Source: Flammeovirgaceae bacterium UBA5867 (GTDB lineage Bacteria; Bacteroidota; Bacteroidia; Cytophagales; Cyclobacteriaceae). From it: a stretch of DNA of 8,116 nt. Positions 1-5,801 of this stretch are shown here, piece after piece (within the stretch, counting starts at the first letter, position 1; each line of letters opens with the position of its first letter). The DNA is taken from contig DJFR01000172.1 in assembly GCA_002432545.1 (NCBI GenBank), forward strand, positions 151 to 8,266, given 5' to 3'. The notes beneath the pieces are model-generated. The model did no database searches. It had not been told where the DNA came from and saw nothing but the letters and a program-made list of their open reading frames with translations. The translations under genes were made by a program, and so were the position numbers.

Positions 1-134
1 AAATCTACGAAAGACGGGATCCACATCCTGCAAAAAAATCAATTCAAATTGATGCACACCTCTACATATTCACAGATCAGAAACAAGTTGCACAACGTGA
101 AGCCTGGCAGAAGATAGAATACTCGAACTTCTAG
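1..134 (+). CDS. 3' end of an unrecognised protein gene (partial)
   Basis: An open frame enters from the left edge (first full codon at 3) and ends with TAG at 132-134, giving 43 residues that finish in ...REAWQKIEYSNF. The mix of charged, aromatic and aliphatic residues looks like real protein, more so than the +1 frame, which is also open but reads as a basic, low-quality peptide. I do not recognise the family and no motif is visible in this fragment. No clear terminator follows directly; the next strong hairpin is at 500-532. The start lies outside the window. Confidence 0.5.
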   Translation, partial: IYERRDPHPAKKSIQIDAHLYIFTDQKQVAQREAWQKIEYSNF

Positions 135-499
135 CTTTAACACATAACCATCTACTTTATCAATATAGTATATTTTGCAGTAAGGACTGCTGACATTACC
201 GGTAAATCAAAGAATATTTATATTCTTGAGAGCTCTGCTGCGAGGTAAGTACACTCTTTCAACACATCAACCTTATATCTTTAGTCGATTGTATATACCA
301 TTATAGATACCTATAGCGGTTGTCATGAAATTATCAAGCCCCTATATCTATATACTTATTGAATTCTTTGCACTCTGGAGTCACCACCGGTTTGACGTAA
401 CTATCGTACTGTTGTCGCTAACGTCCTTTGTTTTTTACGGATGAGAAACGTTTGCTTTAATGATCTCCAGATGAATAAAACAGAAGGTTATAAAAGCAA
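135..499. other. Intergenic stretch, no supported gene
   Basis: About 365 AT-rich bases between the left-end gene and the terminator at 500-532. I see a weak hairpin at 207-229 (arms TCAAAGAAT and ATTCTTGA, one bulged A, 6-nt loop) without a following T-run, and an 8-bp palindrome AGAGCTCT at 229-236. A short plus-strand frame at 325-444 would encode a 39-residue hydrophobic peptide beginning MKLSSPYIYILIEFF, but it has no convincing promoter or other support and is treated as a candidate only. No RNA gene or repeat array is recognisable. Confidence 0.5.
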
Positions 500-532
500 A
501 AAACCTCCTAAACATTTCATTTAGGAGGTTTT
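500..532 (-). terminator. Rho-independent terminator after tRNA-Asp (usable from both sides)
   Basis: A perfect 13-bp inverted repeat: left arm 500-512, right arm 520-532, core CCTCC/GGAGG flanked by A and T runs, 7-nt loop at 513-519. Read on the minus strand it lies just past the 3' end of tRNA-Asp and is followed by a T-rich tract (TTTTTTGCTTTTAT), the classic intrinsic terminator form. On the plus strand the following TTTTGTTGTGTTTTG is weaker, but it could also stop transcription arriving from the left. Confidence 0.85.
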
Positions 533-555
533 GTTGTGTTTTGATTGACAATCTG

Positions 556-629
556 CGGTCCGGACGGGACTCGAACCCGCGACCTCCTGCGTGACAGGCA
601 GGCATTCTAACCAGCTGAACTACCGGACC
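556..629 (-). tRNA. tRNA-Asp (anticodon GTC)
   Basis: The minus strand folds into a complete 74-nt cloverleaf. The acceptor stem is GGTCCGG/CCGGACC (5' end at 629, 3' arm at 563-557) with discriminator G at 556. The D arm is GTTC/GAAT, the anticodon stem CCTGC/GCAGG closes the loop CTGTCAC, whose middle triplet GTC reads aspartate codons, and the T arm is GCGGG/CCCGT around TTCGAGT. A G discriminator is normal for tRNA-Asp. The 3' CCA is not encoded and must be added after transcription. It stands alone between its own promoter (691-722) and terminator (500-532), with about 55 nt of 5' leader to be removed by RNase P. Confidence 0.97.
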
Positions 630-690
630 ATTTTATTATAAAACCAAGTCGTTTCTTGATTTTCCCTCGGGATGTGTCTCAAAGGGAGTG

Positions 691-722
691 CAAAGATAGC
701 GCTGTGTTTAAAATCTCCAAAA
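691..722 (-). promoter_or_regulatory. Promoter of tRNA-Asp, Bacteroidota consensus
   Basis: On the minus strand, TTTTG (718-722) is followed after exactly 19 nt by TATCTTTG (691-698), an exact match to the Bacteroidota housekeeping sigma consensus TTTG-N19-TAnnTTTG. Transcription would start near 684, about 55 nt before the mature tRNA 5' end. The -33 element lies inside a small palindrome, CCAAAATTTGG (717-727). Confidence 0.8.
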
Positions 723-891
723 TTTGGATCGAAAAAATTTACAGATGTTTTCTTTTTCTATGCATTCATCCTCTGCATACGCATCAATAATCTATTCGAA
801 ACCAACTTTGTAAACTGAACTTATTCTCTGAATCTGAACAATTTACAATCAAATTATATACCTGCATGGAGTATACCCGGACGACACCAAT

Positions 892-940
892 AAAAAACTC
901 GCCTGCAAAAAAATATTTTTCCTTTCTCACAGACGAGTTT
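892..940 (-). terminator. Rho-independent terminator of dps
   Basis: On the minus strand, 13 nt after the dps stop codon, AAACTCGTCTG (940-930) pairs with CAGGCGAGTTT (905-895) over 11 bp including one G-U pair, and is followed by a run of six T (897-892). The G-U pair would be a C-A mismatch on the plus strand, so the structure favours minus-strand transcription, as expected for dps. The roughly 24-nt loop is A/T-rich. Confidence 0.75.
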
Positions 941-953
941 ACAAATGAATGAA

Positions 954-1433
954 TTACTTCTTCGATTGATACGATGAATACATCCACACCAGTTTCTCCT
1001 GCTGACGGATATAGTCGCTCATCAATGCATTGGTACCTTCATCGTCTGCTTCAGCCGCAGTCTTCAATAATTGACGCTCTTTGATCAACAAGGTTTTAAA
1101 ACCTTCCAGCACAAGTTCAACAGCAGCGTGCCCTTCTGAAACATCCTTGCTTTCTTTTATCTCTGATTTCCCAACATAATCAGAATAGCTATGGATGGGA
1201 GTATATCCGAGGGTCAGAATGCGTTCTGCGATCTCATCAATCTTGAGAAGCGCATCGTTATATAGTTCTTCGAACTTCAGGTGAAGCTCAAAGAATTTAT
1301 CACCGCGTATATTCCAGTGAAATCCGCGGGCGTTCATATAGAATAATTGGTAATTGGCCAACAGATCATTGAGTCCGTTTGCTAACAGTGCTGAATCTTT
1401 TACTTCCAGACCGATGGAATTTTTCTTCGACAT
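954..1433 (-). CDS. dps: Dps family ferritin-like DNA-protection / iron-storage protein
   Basis: 159 residues, the usual Dps length. Dps proteins form 12-subunit cytoplasmic shells that oxidise Fe(II) with hydrogen peroxide, store the iron and, in many species, bind DNA. The intersubunit ferroxidase ligands are all present with correct spacing: His39 (in GFHWNIRG), His51, Asp66 and Glu70, in the pattern H-x11-H-x14-D-x3-E. The N-terminal tail is short with few Lys (MSKKN), so DNA binding through the tail is uncertain. The start at 1433 fits the family's N terminus. It lies 104 nt downstream of caspase 1 on the same strand and ends at its own terminator (892-940). A weak promoter-like pair just upstream suggests separate transcription, but read-through from the caspase genes is possible. 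Family assignment is firm; regulation (often peroxide or starvation in this family) cannot be read here. Confidence 0.96.
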   Translation of the reverse strand: MSKKNSIGLEVKDSALLANGLNDLLANYQLFYMNARGFHWNIRGDKFFELHLKFEELYNDALLKIDEIAERILTLGYTPIHSYSDYVGKSEIKESKDVSEGHAAVELVLEGFKTLLIKERQLLKTAAEADDEGTNALMSDYIRQQEKLVWMYSSYQSKK

Positions 1434-1440
1434 AATCGTT

Positions 1441-1470
1441 CAATTTTAATCTTCACTAAACTTAACAAAA
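1441..1470 (-). promoter_or_regulatory. Possible dps promoter
   Basis: On the minus strand TTTTG (1466-1470), a 17-nt spacer and TAAAATTG (1441-1448, one mismatch to TAnnTTTG) resemble the Bacteroidota promoter. It sits only 7 nt before the start codon, which would give an almost leaderless mRNA, so confidence is low. Confidence 0.25.
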
Positions 1471-1537
1471 GATTTCAGGGAAGTGTTTCTCTCTGAGAGG
1501 AAATACCTTGAACATTTATACCTATAGTATGTAAAAA

Positions 1538-2995
1538 TCAATTCAACTTGAAATAGAACTCTCCAATGATGTTGGAGCTGTCCCATGTATTTTGTTTATC
1601 GCCTGAGAGACGTAACACGTTGGCGCGTACTTCTTTAAATACCTGTTCAATTGTAAGGCCCGGCTTGCGCATAGCCTTGAGAAGCTCCTGGGTATAGAGT
1701 CCGTTTTTACCGGAACCATCAGAAGCTACAGAGCCCGGAGCCGTTGCATACGCTATAAATGATCCGCGCGCCCTGCGCATCTCCCCCAGCCCCTGTGTAA
1801 CGGAACGGTTAAGCGCAGGAAACGGATTGTTACGGCAGGCATCGAGTATAAGTATATTCATGCGTGCGTTAGAGCGTTCCATGTTGGCTAGTACCATCCG
1901 CTGTGCCGGGAAACAATAGCGACTGATGTCGTCTTCAAATTCAACCGCTGCATCAATGGGCACTAAGTAATTTTCCTGTTCGTGTTGTAGTCCGTGACCG
2001 GCAAAATAAAACAGTGCTACTGTCTTCTCCGGATCACCGGCATCAATCTTCTCTTTGAACTTGAGCAACGCTGCGCGCATTTGTCCATAGGTAGCATTGG
2101 TGAGCAGGTCTACTTCGAAGTTTGAGTTCTGCAGTTCCTTCGCCATGTCGGTAGCATCGTTTACCGGATTTTTCAAAACACCAATGTTTCTTGGATACGC
2201 AGAGTTACCAATGACGAGGGCAAAGCGTTTCTCATCCTTGTAAAATTCTGCAATTGTAGGCTGCGTATTAACGGGGTGGCTACTGGCCGGTTGCTGCACA
2301 GAATTTTTTGCTGCATTCGTGTTAGCCGTAACTACTGCAGGCTCATCTTTCTTCACTCCAGCTCCTGTAGTAGCCGTATTCTTTTTTGTCAGGTCGTCTT
2401 TCTTTACCGCTGGTTGCTCTGTCTTATTCGTGTTCTCCGGGGTGGCACGTGATGCCAGTACAACTTTATCAAGTTTACCAAGTTCGCGCTTAAGGTCTGC
2501 GTTACCCGGATTAAGCGCAACACCATTCTGAAAATCTTCTTTTGCTTTTACAAGGTCGCTCGTTTTTACATAGAGCAGGCCACGTTCGTAAAGTAATTTT
2601 GATTTGATTGTTTTATCACCACCCAGTTCATGAATGGCGTTGCTGTAGTCGCTTAGCGCTTCCTTGTTCGCTCCTATCTTTTCGTTGCTCTTCGCTTTAA
2701 ACCAATAAATATTTCCGCTGTTCTCGTGGTTAAGCAACAGCGTTTCTTCAAAATCAGAAATGGCATCTTTATAATTATTGATCTTGTAGTACGACAGTGC
2801 CCGCAGATAGTATACTTCAACATCAAGCGCTTTATCGCGGGTAACTTTCTTCAGGTATTCTGAAAAGTTCTTGATTGCATCTTCATATTTACCGGAAGTA
2901 TAGCTATCGTGACCTTTCTCGTACAATTTGAATTGCGCAAAACAGCTCGCACTTATAAGGCAAAAAAGAACGATCAGATTAATTCGCTTATGCAT
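1538..2995 (-). CDS. Exported TPR-caspase protein 1 (peptidase C14 family)
   Basis: 485 residues. Residues 1-20 form a Sec signal peptide (MHKR, hydrophobic core, SCFAQ; likely cut near 20), so the protein should leave the cytoplasm. Residues 22-170 hold about four TPR-like repeats (e.g. 27-50, 61-90, 95-125, 133-165). Residues 180-250 are a low-complexity Lys/Thr/Ala/Gln/Pro linker. Residues 254-485 are a caspase-fold domain: strand RFALVIGNSAY, catalytic His334 in FYFAGHG and catalytic Cys387 in LILDACRNNPF, then the conserved GSFIAYATAPGSVASDG stretch. Caspase-like peptidases of bacteria usually cleave after basic or acidic residues; the specificity here is unknown. It follows the beta-barrel gene by 31 nt and is probably cotranscribed with it. 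It is a paralogue of the gene at 4018-5481. The family call is secure; the biological role is not known. Confidence 0.93.
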   Translation of the reverse strand: MHKRINLIVLFCLISASCFAQFKLYEKGHDSYTSGKYEDAIKNFSEYLKKVTRDKALDVEVYYLRALSYYKINNYKDAISDFEETLLLNHENSGNIYWFKAKSNEKIGANKEALSDYSNAIHELGGDKTIKSKLLYERGLLYVKTSDLVKAKEDFQNGVALNPGNADLKRELGKLDKVVLASRATPENTNKTEQPAVKKDDLTKKNTATTGAGVKKDEPAVVTANTNAAKNSVQQPASSHPVNTQPTIAEFYKDEKRFALVIGNSAYPRNIGVLKNPVNDATDMAKELQNSNFEVDLLTNATYGQMRAALLKFKEKIDAGDPEKTVALFYFAGHGLQHEQENYLVPIDAAVEFEDDISRYCFPAQRMVLANMERSNARMNILILDACRNNPFPALNRSVTQGLGEMRRARGSFIAYATAPGSVASDGSGKNGLYTQELLKAMRKPGLTIEQVFKEVRANVLRLSGDKQNTWDSSNIIGEFYFKLN

Positions 2996-3026
2996 ACCTT
3001 GATCAACCAGCGCTTGTTATTGAACG

Positions 3027-3932
3027 TTAAAAGTTAAATGACATACCTACCTGAGCATTTACCGAAGGAAATCCCTTCTTCGTCATCGGAAATTCTTTGT
3101 TCACATAAGAATCTACAGATTTCTCATACGACTCCGTGCTCACGAATGTTACCGGAAATGTATACCCGAAGGTAGCTTGCAGGTAGAATGAAAACTTGCG
3201 GGCCGGAAATAATTCGATACCCGGACCAACAAATATACCACCTGTAACTTCTGTATCACTTTTCAAGGCTTCATACGATTCGCCATCCCAGGTTTCGGTA
3301 TAGCCATCAGCATACCAGGTTCCATCATCCTGGTTATAATATAGTATATCATCATTCTCGGTAGATGTACCCTGGTTGTCTTCGTAGATCTCATACGTAT
3401 AGCGCTCGCCAGAACCGGATACTTCCTTTCGTGACGCCAGACTGATAAACGGTTTTGCAAAAGCATATACGGATATAACAGAGTTATCTTTTACAGGAAC
3501 AAAATTCAGTTTTATATTCACAGCCAGTGATGTTAAACTGAGATCTCCACCTTCCAGCTCGAGTACATAACCGTAATCGTAAGCCAGATTTGGCAATGGA
3601 TATTTATCGCCCCAGTTGTTCGGATCGCCATAGCCTACATAGGCATCACCTCCTTTTGCCGTTGTTACTTCCGGATCGTATTGAAAACTTAAGTATGATA
3701 TGGAAGGACCGATAGAAAGTACGCGGTTAACACGTTTCAGAAAACCAAGCTCAACATTAAAACCGGTTTTATAGTCGCCTATATTTTTACCGAATGTAAA
3801 GGAAGGTCCGAGACCTATAAATAATCCTTTATTCTTATCAATGCGTGCTCGTTTTACAATCGTTCCTTCATCCTGTGCTGATGCCGTTATACCAATCGAC
3901 AACAAACTCAGGAAGCAGAGTAGCTTTTTCAT
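3027..3932 (-). CDS. Exported outer-membrane beta-barrel protein
   Basis: 301 residues. Residues 1-19/20 are a clear signal peptide (MKKLLCFLSLLSIGITASAQ). The rest alternates amphipathic strands (GLFIGLGPSFTFG, GFNVELGFLKRVN, VLSIGPSISYLSF, LAVNIKLNFVPV, SVISVYAFAKPF, GGIFVGPGIELF, FSFYLQATFGYTF) and ends VGMSFNF with a C-terminal Phe, as outer-membrane barrels do. This resembles the small 'outer membrane beta-barrel' families common in Bacteroidota; I cannot name a specific member. Residues 176-226 form an unusual acidic and aromatic insertion with about 15 Asp/Glu against 2 Lys/Arg and many Tyr/Trp, probably an extracellular loop. The gene lies between two TPR-caspase genes on the same strand, 85 nt after caspase 2 and 31 nt before caspase 1, suggesting a shared envelope function (inference). 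Confidence 0.85.
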   Translation of the reverse strand: MKKLLCFLSLLSIGITASAQDEGTIVKRARIDKNKGLFIGLGPSFTFGKNIGDYKTGFNVELGFLKRVNRVLSIGPSISYLSFQYDPEVTTAKGGDAYVGYGDPNNWGDKYPLPNLAYDYGYVLELEGGDLSLTSLAVNIKLNFVPVKDNSVISVYAFAKPFISLASRKEVSGSGERYTYEIYEDNQGTSTENDDILYYNQDDGTWYADGYTETWDGESYEALKSDTEVTGGIFVGPGIELFPARKFSFYLQATFGYTFPVTFVSTESYEKSVDSYVNKEFPMTKKGFPSVNAQVGMSFNF

Positions 3933-3938
3933 GATTTC

Positions 3939-3963
3939 AAGAGGGTTTAAATGATCAGGTAAG
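3939..3963 (-). promoter_or_regulatory. Leader motif shared with caspase 2 (possible regulatory element)
   Basis: Just upstream of the barrel start codon the plus strand reads AAGAGGGT (3939-3946) and GGTAAG (3958-3963). The same two words in the same order occur before the caspase 2 start (5483-5490 and 5507-5512). On the coding strand this is CTTACC followed by ACCCTCTT. Here the would-be -7 box is poor (TACCTGAT), so it may be a degenerate promoter, a leader control site or a remnant of duplication. Confidence 0.3.
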
Positions 3964-3989
3964 GTACTATAGTTTGAGGTTGCAATACA

Positions 3990-4016
3990 TATACCTACAC
4001 TTTCATGTAGCGTATA
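3990..4016 (-). repeat. Inverted repeat (hairpin) between caspase 2 and the barrel gene
   Basis: TATACCTACA (3990-3999) pairs with TGTAGCGTATA (4006-4016): ten base pairs with one bulged C at 4011 and a 6-nt loop. It begins one base after the caspase 2 stop codon. There is no T-run on either side, so it is not a standard terminator. It could be an attenuator, an mRNA-stabilising 3' structure or a processing site within a caspase 2-barrel-caspase 1 transcript. Confidence 0.5.
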
Positions 4017-4017
4017 C

Positions 4018-5481
4018 TTACTGAAACTTGAAGTAAAATTCTCCTACTATATTAGAGCTGTCCCACGTAAATTGTTTCTCACCGGAAAGTCTCAACACAT
4101 TCATCCGCACATCTTTAAACACCTGCTCAATGGTTAACCCCGGCTTGCGCAGTGCTTTGAGCAGCTCCTGTGTATAGAGACCGTTGCGTCCTGCGCCATC
4201 TGATGCAACAGAACCCGGAGCGGTAGCATAGGCTATAAACGAACCACGCGCCCGCTTCATCTCTACAAGTCCCTGCGATACCGAACGCGTTGTTGCCGGA
4301 AACGGATTGTTACGGCATGCATCGAGTATAACTATATTCATACGCGAGTTAGAGCGCTCCATGTTGGCCAGTACCATCTTCTGCACCGGGAAACACATGC
4401 GTACTATATCATCTTCAAACTGAACATTCGCATCAACCGGCACGAGGTAGTTTTCATCCTGGTATTGCACGCCATGACCGGCATAGTAAAACAAACCGAC
4501 TGTCTGATCTTTCGGACCATTCACCAGTTTATCCTGAAACTTGCGCATCGCTTCACGCATCTGCACATACGTAGCATTGGTCAGTAGCTGTACTTCAAAG
4601 TCTGATTTCTTCAACTCGGTAGATACATCGGTGGCATCGTTCACTGGATTTTTAAGTATACCCACCGAGTTGGTATAGCTGCTGTTACCAATTACCAGTG
4701 CATAACGCTTCTCATCCTTATAGGCCGATGCGATCGAAGAGATCAACGCTGTGTTCGCAGTTGGTTCCACCACGGGCTGCTGTTGCTGAGCCGCTGTGTT
4801 TACCGGTTGTTGTACAGTTTGTGTTGCTGGTGGCGGTGTTTCTTTCTTAACGTTTTTCTTCGCGTCTTTAGCGGTGTTGTTTTTAGGATTGCTCTTGACA
4901 ATTACCTGTGTGTTTGATTTTTTATCATCGCCCCCACGTGTATTGCTGTTGGCTGGAGTGACTGTTGCCTTGGCAAGTTCTGCGTTGGATGGGTCGAGTG
5001 TTTTGGCGAGGGCGAGATCTTTGTTAGCGGCTTCTTTGTTTCCCTGCCGTACATAAAACTGCGAACGGTCTGCGAGTATTTGTGCGGATACTTTCTTATT
5101 CTTCTCAGCATAGTTCACAGCCTCGCTATAGTAATTTTCGGCTTGCTGTATATTTCCTTTCTTATCGTAGCAACGTGCCTTGAACCAGCTGATCACGGCT
5201 TTGTTAAAGTGATTCAACTCCGATGCTTTATCCAGATCGCTTAGTGCATTTTCAGTTTCACCTTTGAAGTAGTACGATTGTCCGCGATAGAAATAAAGAT
5301 CTTCATCATATCGCTTGTTTCGTTCAGGATTCGAAAGCATGCCTGAGAAAAGGGTAATGACAGCTTCGTATTCCTTCGCTCTGAATTTGGCGATTCCTTC
5401 ATCATAGGTCTGATAGTCCTGTGCTATGGATAGCGTAGAGATAAGGACCATCAACCCTAAACCAAGTATAGACTGTTTCAT
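4018..5481 (-). CDS. Exported TPR-caspase protein 2 (peptidase C14 family)
   Basis: 487 residues from the ATG at 5481. An upstream in-frame ATG at 5589 would add 36 residues before the signal peptide, so it is rejected. Residues 1-21 are a Sec signal peptide (MKQSILGLGLMVLISTLSIAQ). Residues 22-168 contain about four TPR-like repeats. Residues 175-250 form a Lys/Asn/Pro/Gln-rich linker including QQQQPVV. Residues 256-487 form the caspase domain: YALVIGNSSY, catalytic His336 in FYYAGHG and catalytic Cys389 in VILDACRNNPF. By ungapped hand count this domain matches caspase 1 at 175 of 232 positions, while the TPR part is far less alike. A good -7 box lies at 5503-5510. Downstream on the same strand are the barrel gene (85 nt) and caspase 1. 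The protein should act outside the cytoplasm; substrate and role are unknown. Confidence 0.93.
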   Translation of the reverse strand: MKQSILGLGLMVLISTLSIAQDYQTYDEGIAKFRAKEYEAVITLFSGMLSNPERNKRYDEDLYFYRGQSYYFKGETENALSDLDKASELNHFNKAVISWFKARCYDKKGNIQQAENYYSEAVNYAEKNKKVSAQILADRSQFYVRQGNKEAANKDLALAKTLDPSNAELAKATVTPANSNTRGGDDKKSNTQVIVKSNPKNNTAKDAKKNVKKETPPPATQTVQQPVNTAAQQQQPVVEPTANTALISSIASAYKDEKRYALVIGNSSYTNSVGILKNPVNDATDVSTELKKSDFEVQLLTNATYVQMREAMRKFQDKLVNGPKDQTVGLFYYAGHGVQYQDENYLVPVDANVQFEDDIVRMCFPVQKMVLANMERSNSRMNIVILDACRNNPFPATTRSVSQGLVEMKRARGSFIAYATAPGSVASDGAGRNGLYTQELLKALRKPGLTIEQVFKDVRMNVLRLSGEKQFTWDSSNIVGEFYFKFQ

Positions 5482-5502
5482 AAAGAGGGTAGATAATATT
5501 AT

Positions 5503-5510
5503 CAAAGGTA
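5503..5510 (-). promoter_or_regulatory. Candidate -7 box for caspase 2
   Basis: The minus strand reads TACCTTTG, an exact TAnnTTTG match, 21 nt before the caspase 2 start codon. No TTTG is seen at the expected -33 distance, so an activator or alternative sigma factor may be involved, or the match is chance. It overlaps the motif pair shared with the barrel gene leader. Confidence 0.45.
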
Positions 5511-5587
5511 AGTATACGGTAAAAAATAAGGAACCGTTTTGAAGAGTATCAGTCAAAAGACAAAAAATGTTATTTTTGACCCACTGC

Positions 5588-5758
5588 ATGAGACGACTAT
5601 TTTTTTATCTTATATTGATGATGCTCCTTCTACCTGCGTGCAGCAAAAAATCGGGCACAACCGTTCATGTTGTTAAACCGAAGTATCATCATCGCTGGTA
5701 TGACCGCAAGAAAGACCGGAAGACCAAACGCACCAAGTCTGTTCGCGTGCGAAACTAA
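5588..5758 (+). CDS. Small, highly basic lipoprotein
   Basis: 56 residues from the ATG at 5588. Residues 1-17 are a lipoprotein signal (MRRLFFYLILMMLLLPA) with lipobox LPAC, so Cys18 would be lipid-modified after cleavage by signal peptidase II. The mature part (about 39 residues) is strongly basic: about 15 Lys/Arg, three His and only two Asp, with a Trp-Tyr pair and a terminal run like DRKKDRKTKRTKSVRVRN. An in-frame ATG at 5567 would add seven residues before the RR start; 5588 is preferred because it gives a standard lipoprotein signal. TATTTTTG at 5571-5578 matches a -7 box but is very close to the start and lacks a -33. The gene is divergent from caspase 2 and convergent with tetR. No family or function is recognised; the tail suggests binding to an acidic envelope partner (inference). 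Confidence 0.72.
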   Translation: MRRLFFYLILMMLLLPACSKKSGTTVHVVKPKYHHRWYDRKKDRKTKRTKSVRVRN

Positions 5759-5801
5759 GCCTATATCAGCTTAAAACTTCCTGAATATTAATTGCTTATC
5801 T

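Noticed and set aside
807..945. 10-bp inverted repeat TTTGTAAACT (807-816) and AGTTTACAAA (936-945)
   Set aside because: Arms are 119 nt apart in AT-rich DNA and the right arm belongs to the dps terminator; probably chance.
784..987. 67-codon minus-strand frame
   Set aside because: It spans the dps terminator and the dps 3' end, with no protein-like pattern.
1486..1502. Small hairpin between caspase 1 and dps as a caspase terminator
   Set aside because: Seven pairs at best with a 3-nt loop, an A-C mismatch on the transcribed strand and no T-run.
307..1527. Repeated 10-mer ATACCTATAG at 307-316 and 1518-1527
   Set aside because: Low-complexity AT-rich word with only two copies and no shared context.
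2319..2531. Plus-strand frame opposite the caspase 1 linker
   Set aside because: Shadow of low-complexity Lys/Thr/Ala codons in the real gene; the same applies to 4796-5056 and 4902-5111 at the caspase 2 linker.
3263..3466. Minus-strand frame inside the barrel gene
   Set aside because: Out-of-frame overlap with a well supported exported protein; no signal or domain.
5482..5589. 36-residue N-terminal extension of caspase 2 starting at the ATG at 5589
   Set aside because: It would place a good signal peptide internally, overlaps the divergent lipoprotein start and contains the exact -7 box at 5503-5510.
5756..5773. TAAGC/GCTTA hairpin between the lipoprotein gene and tetR as a terminator
   Set aside because: Only five A/T-rich base pairs, 8-nt loop, no T-run in either direction.
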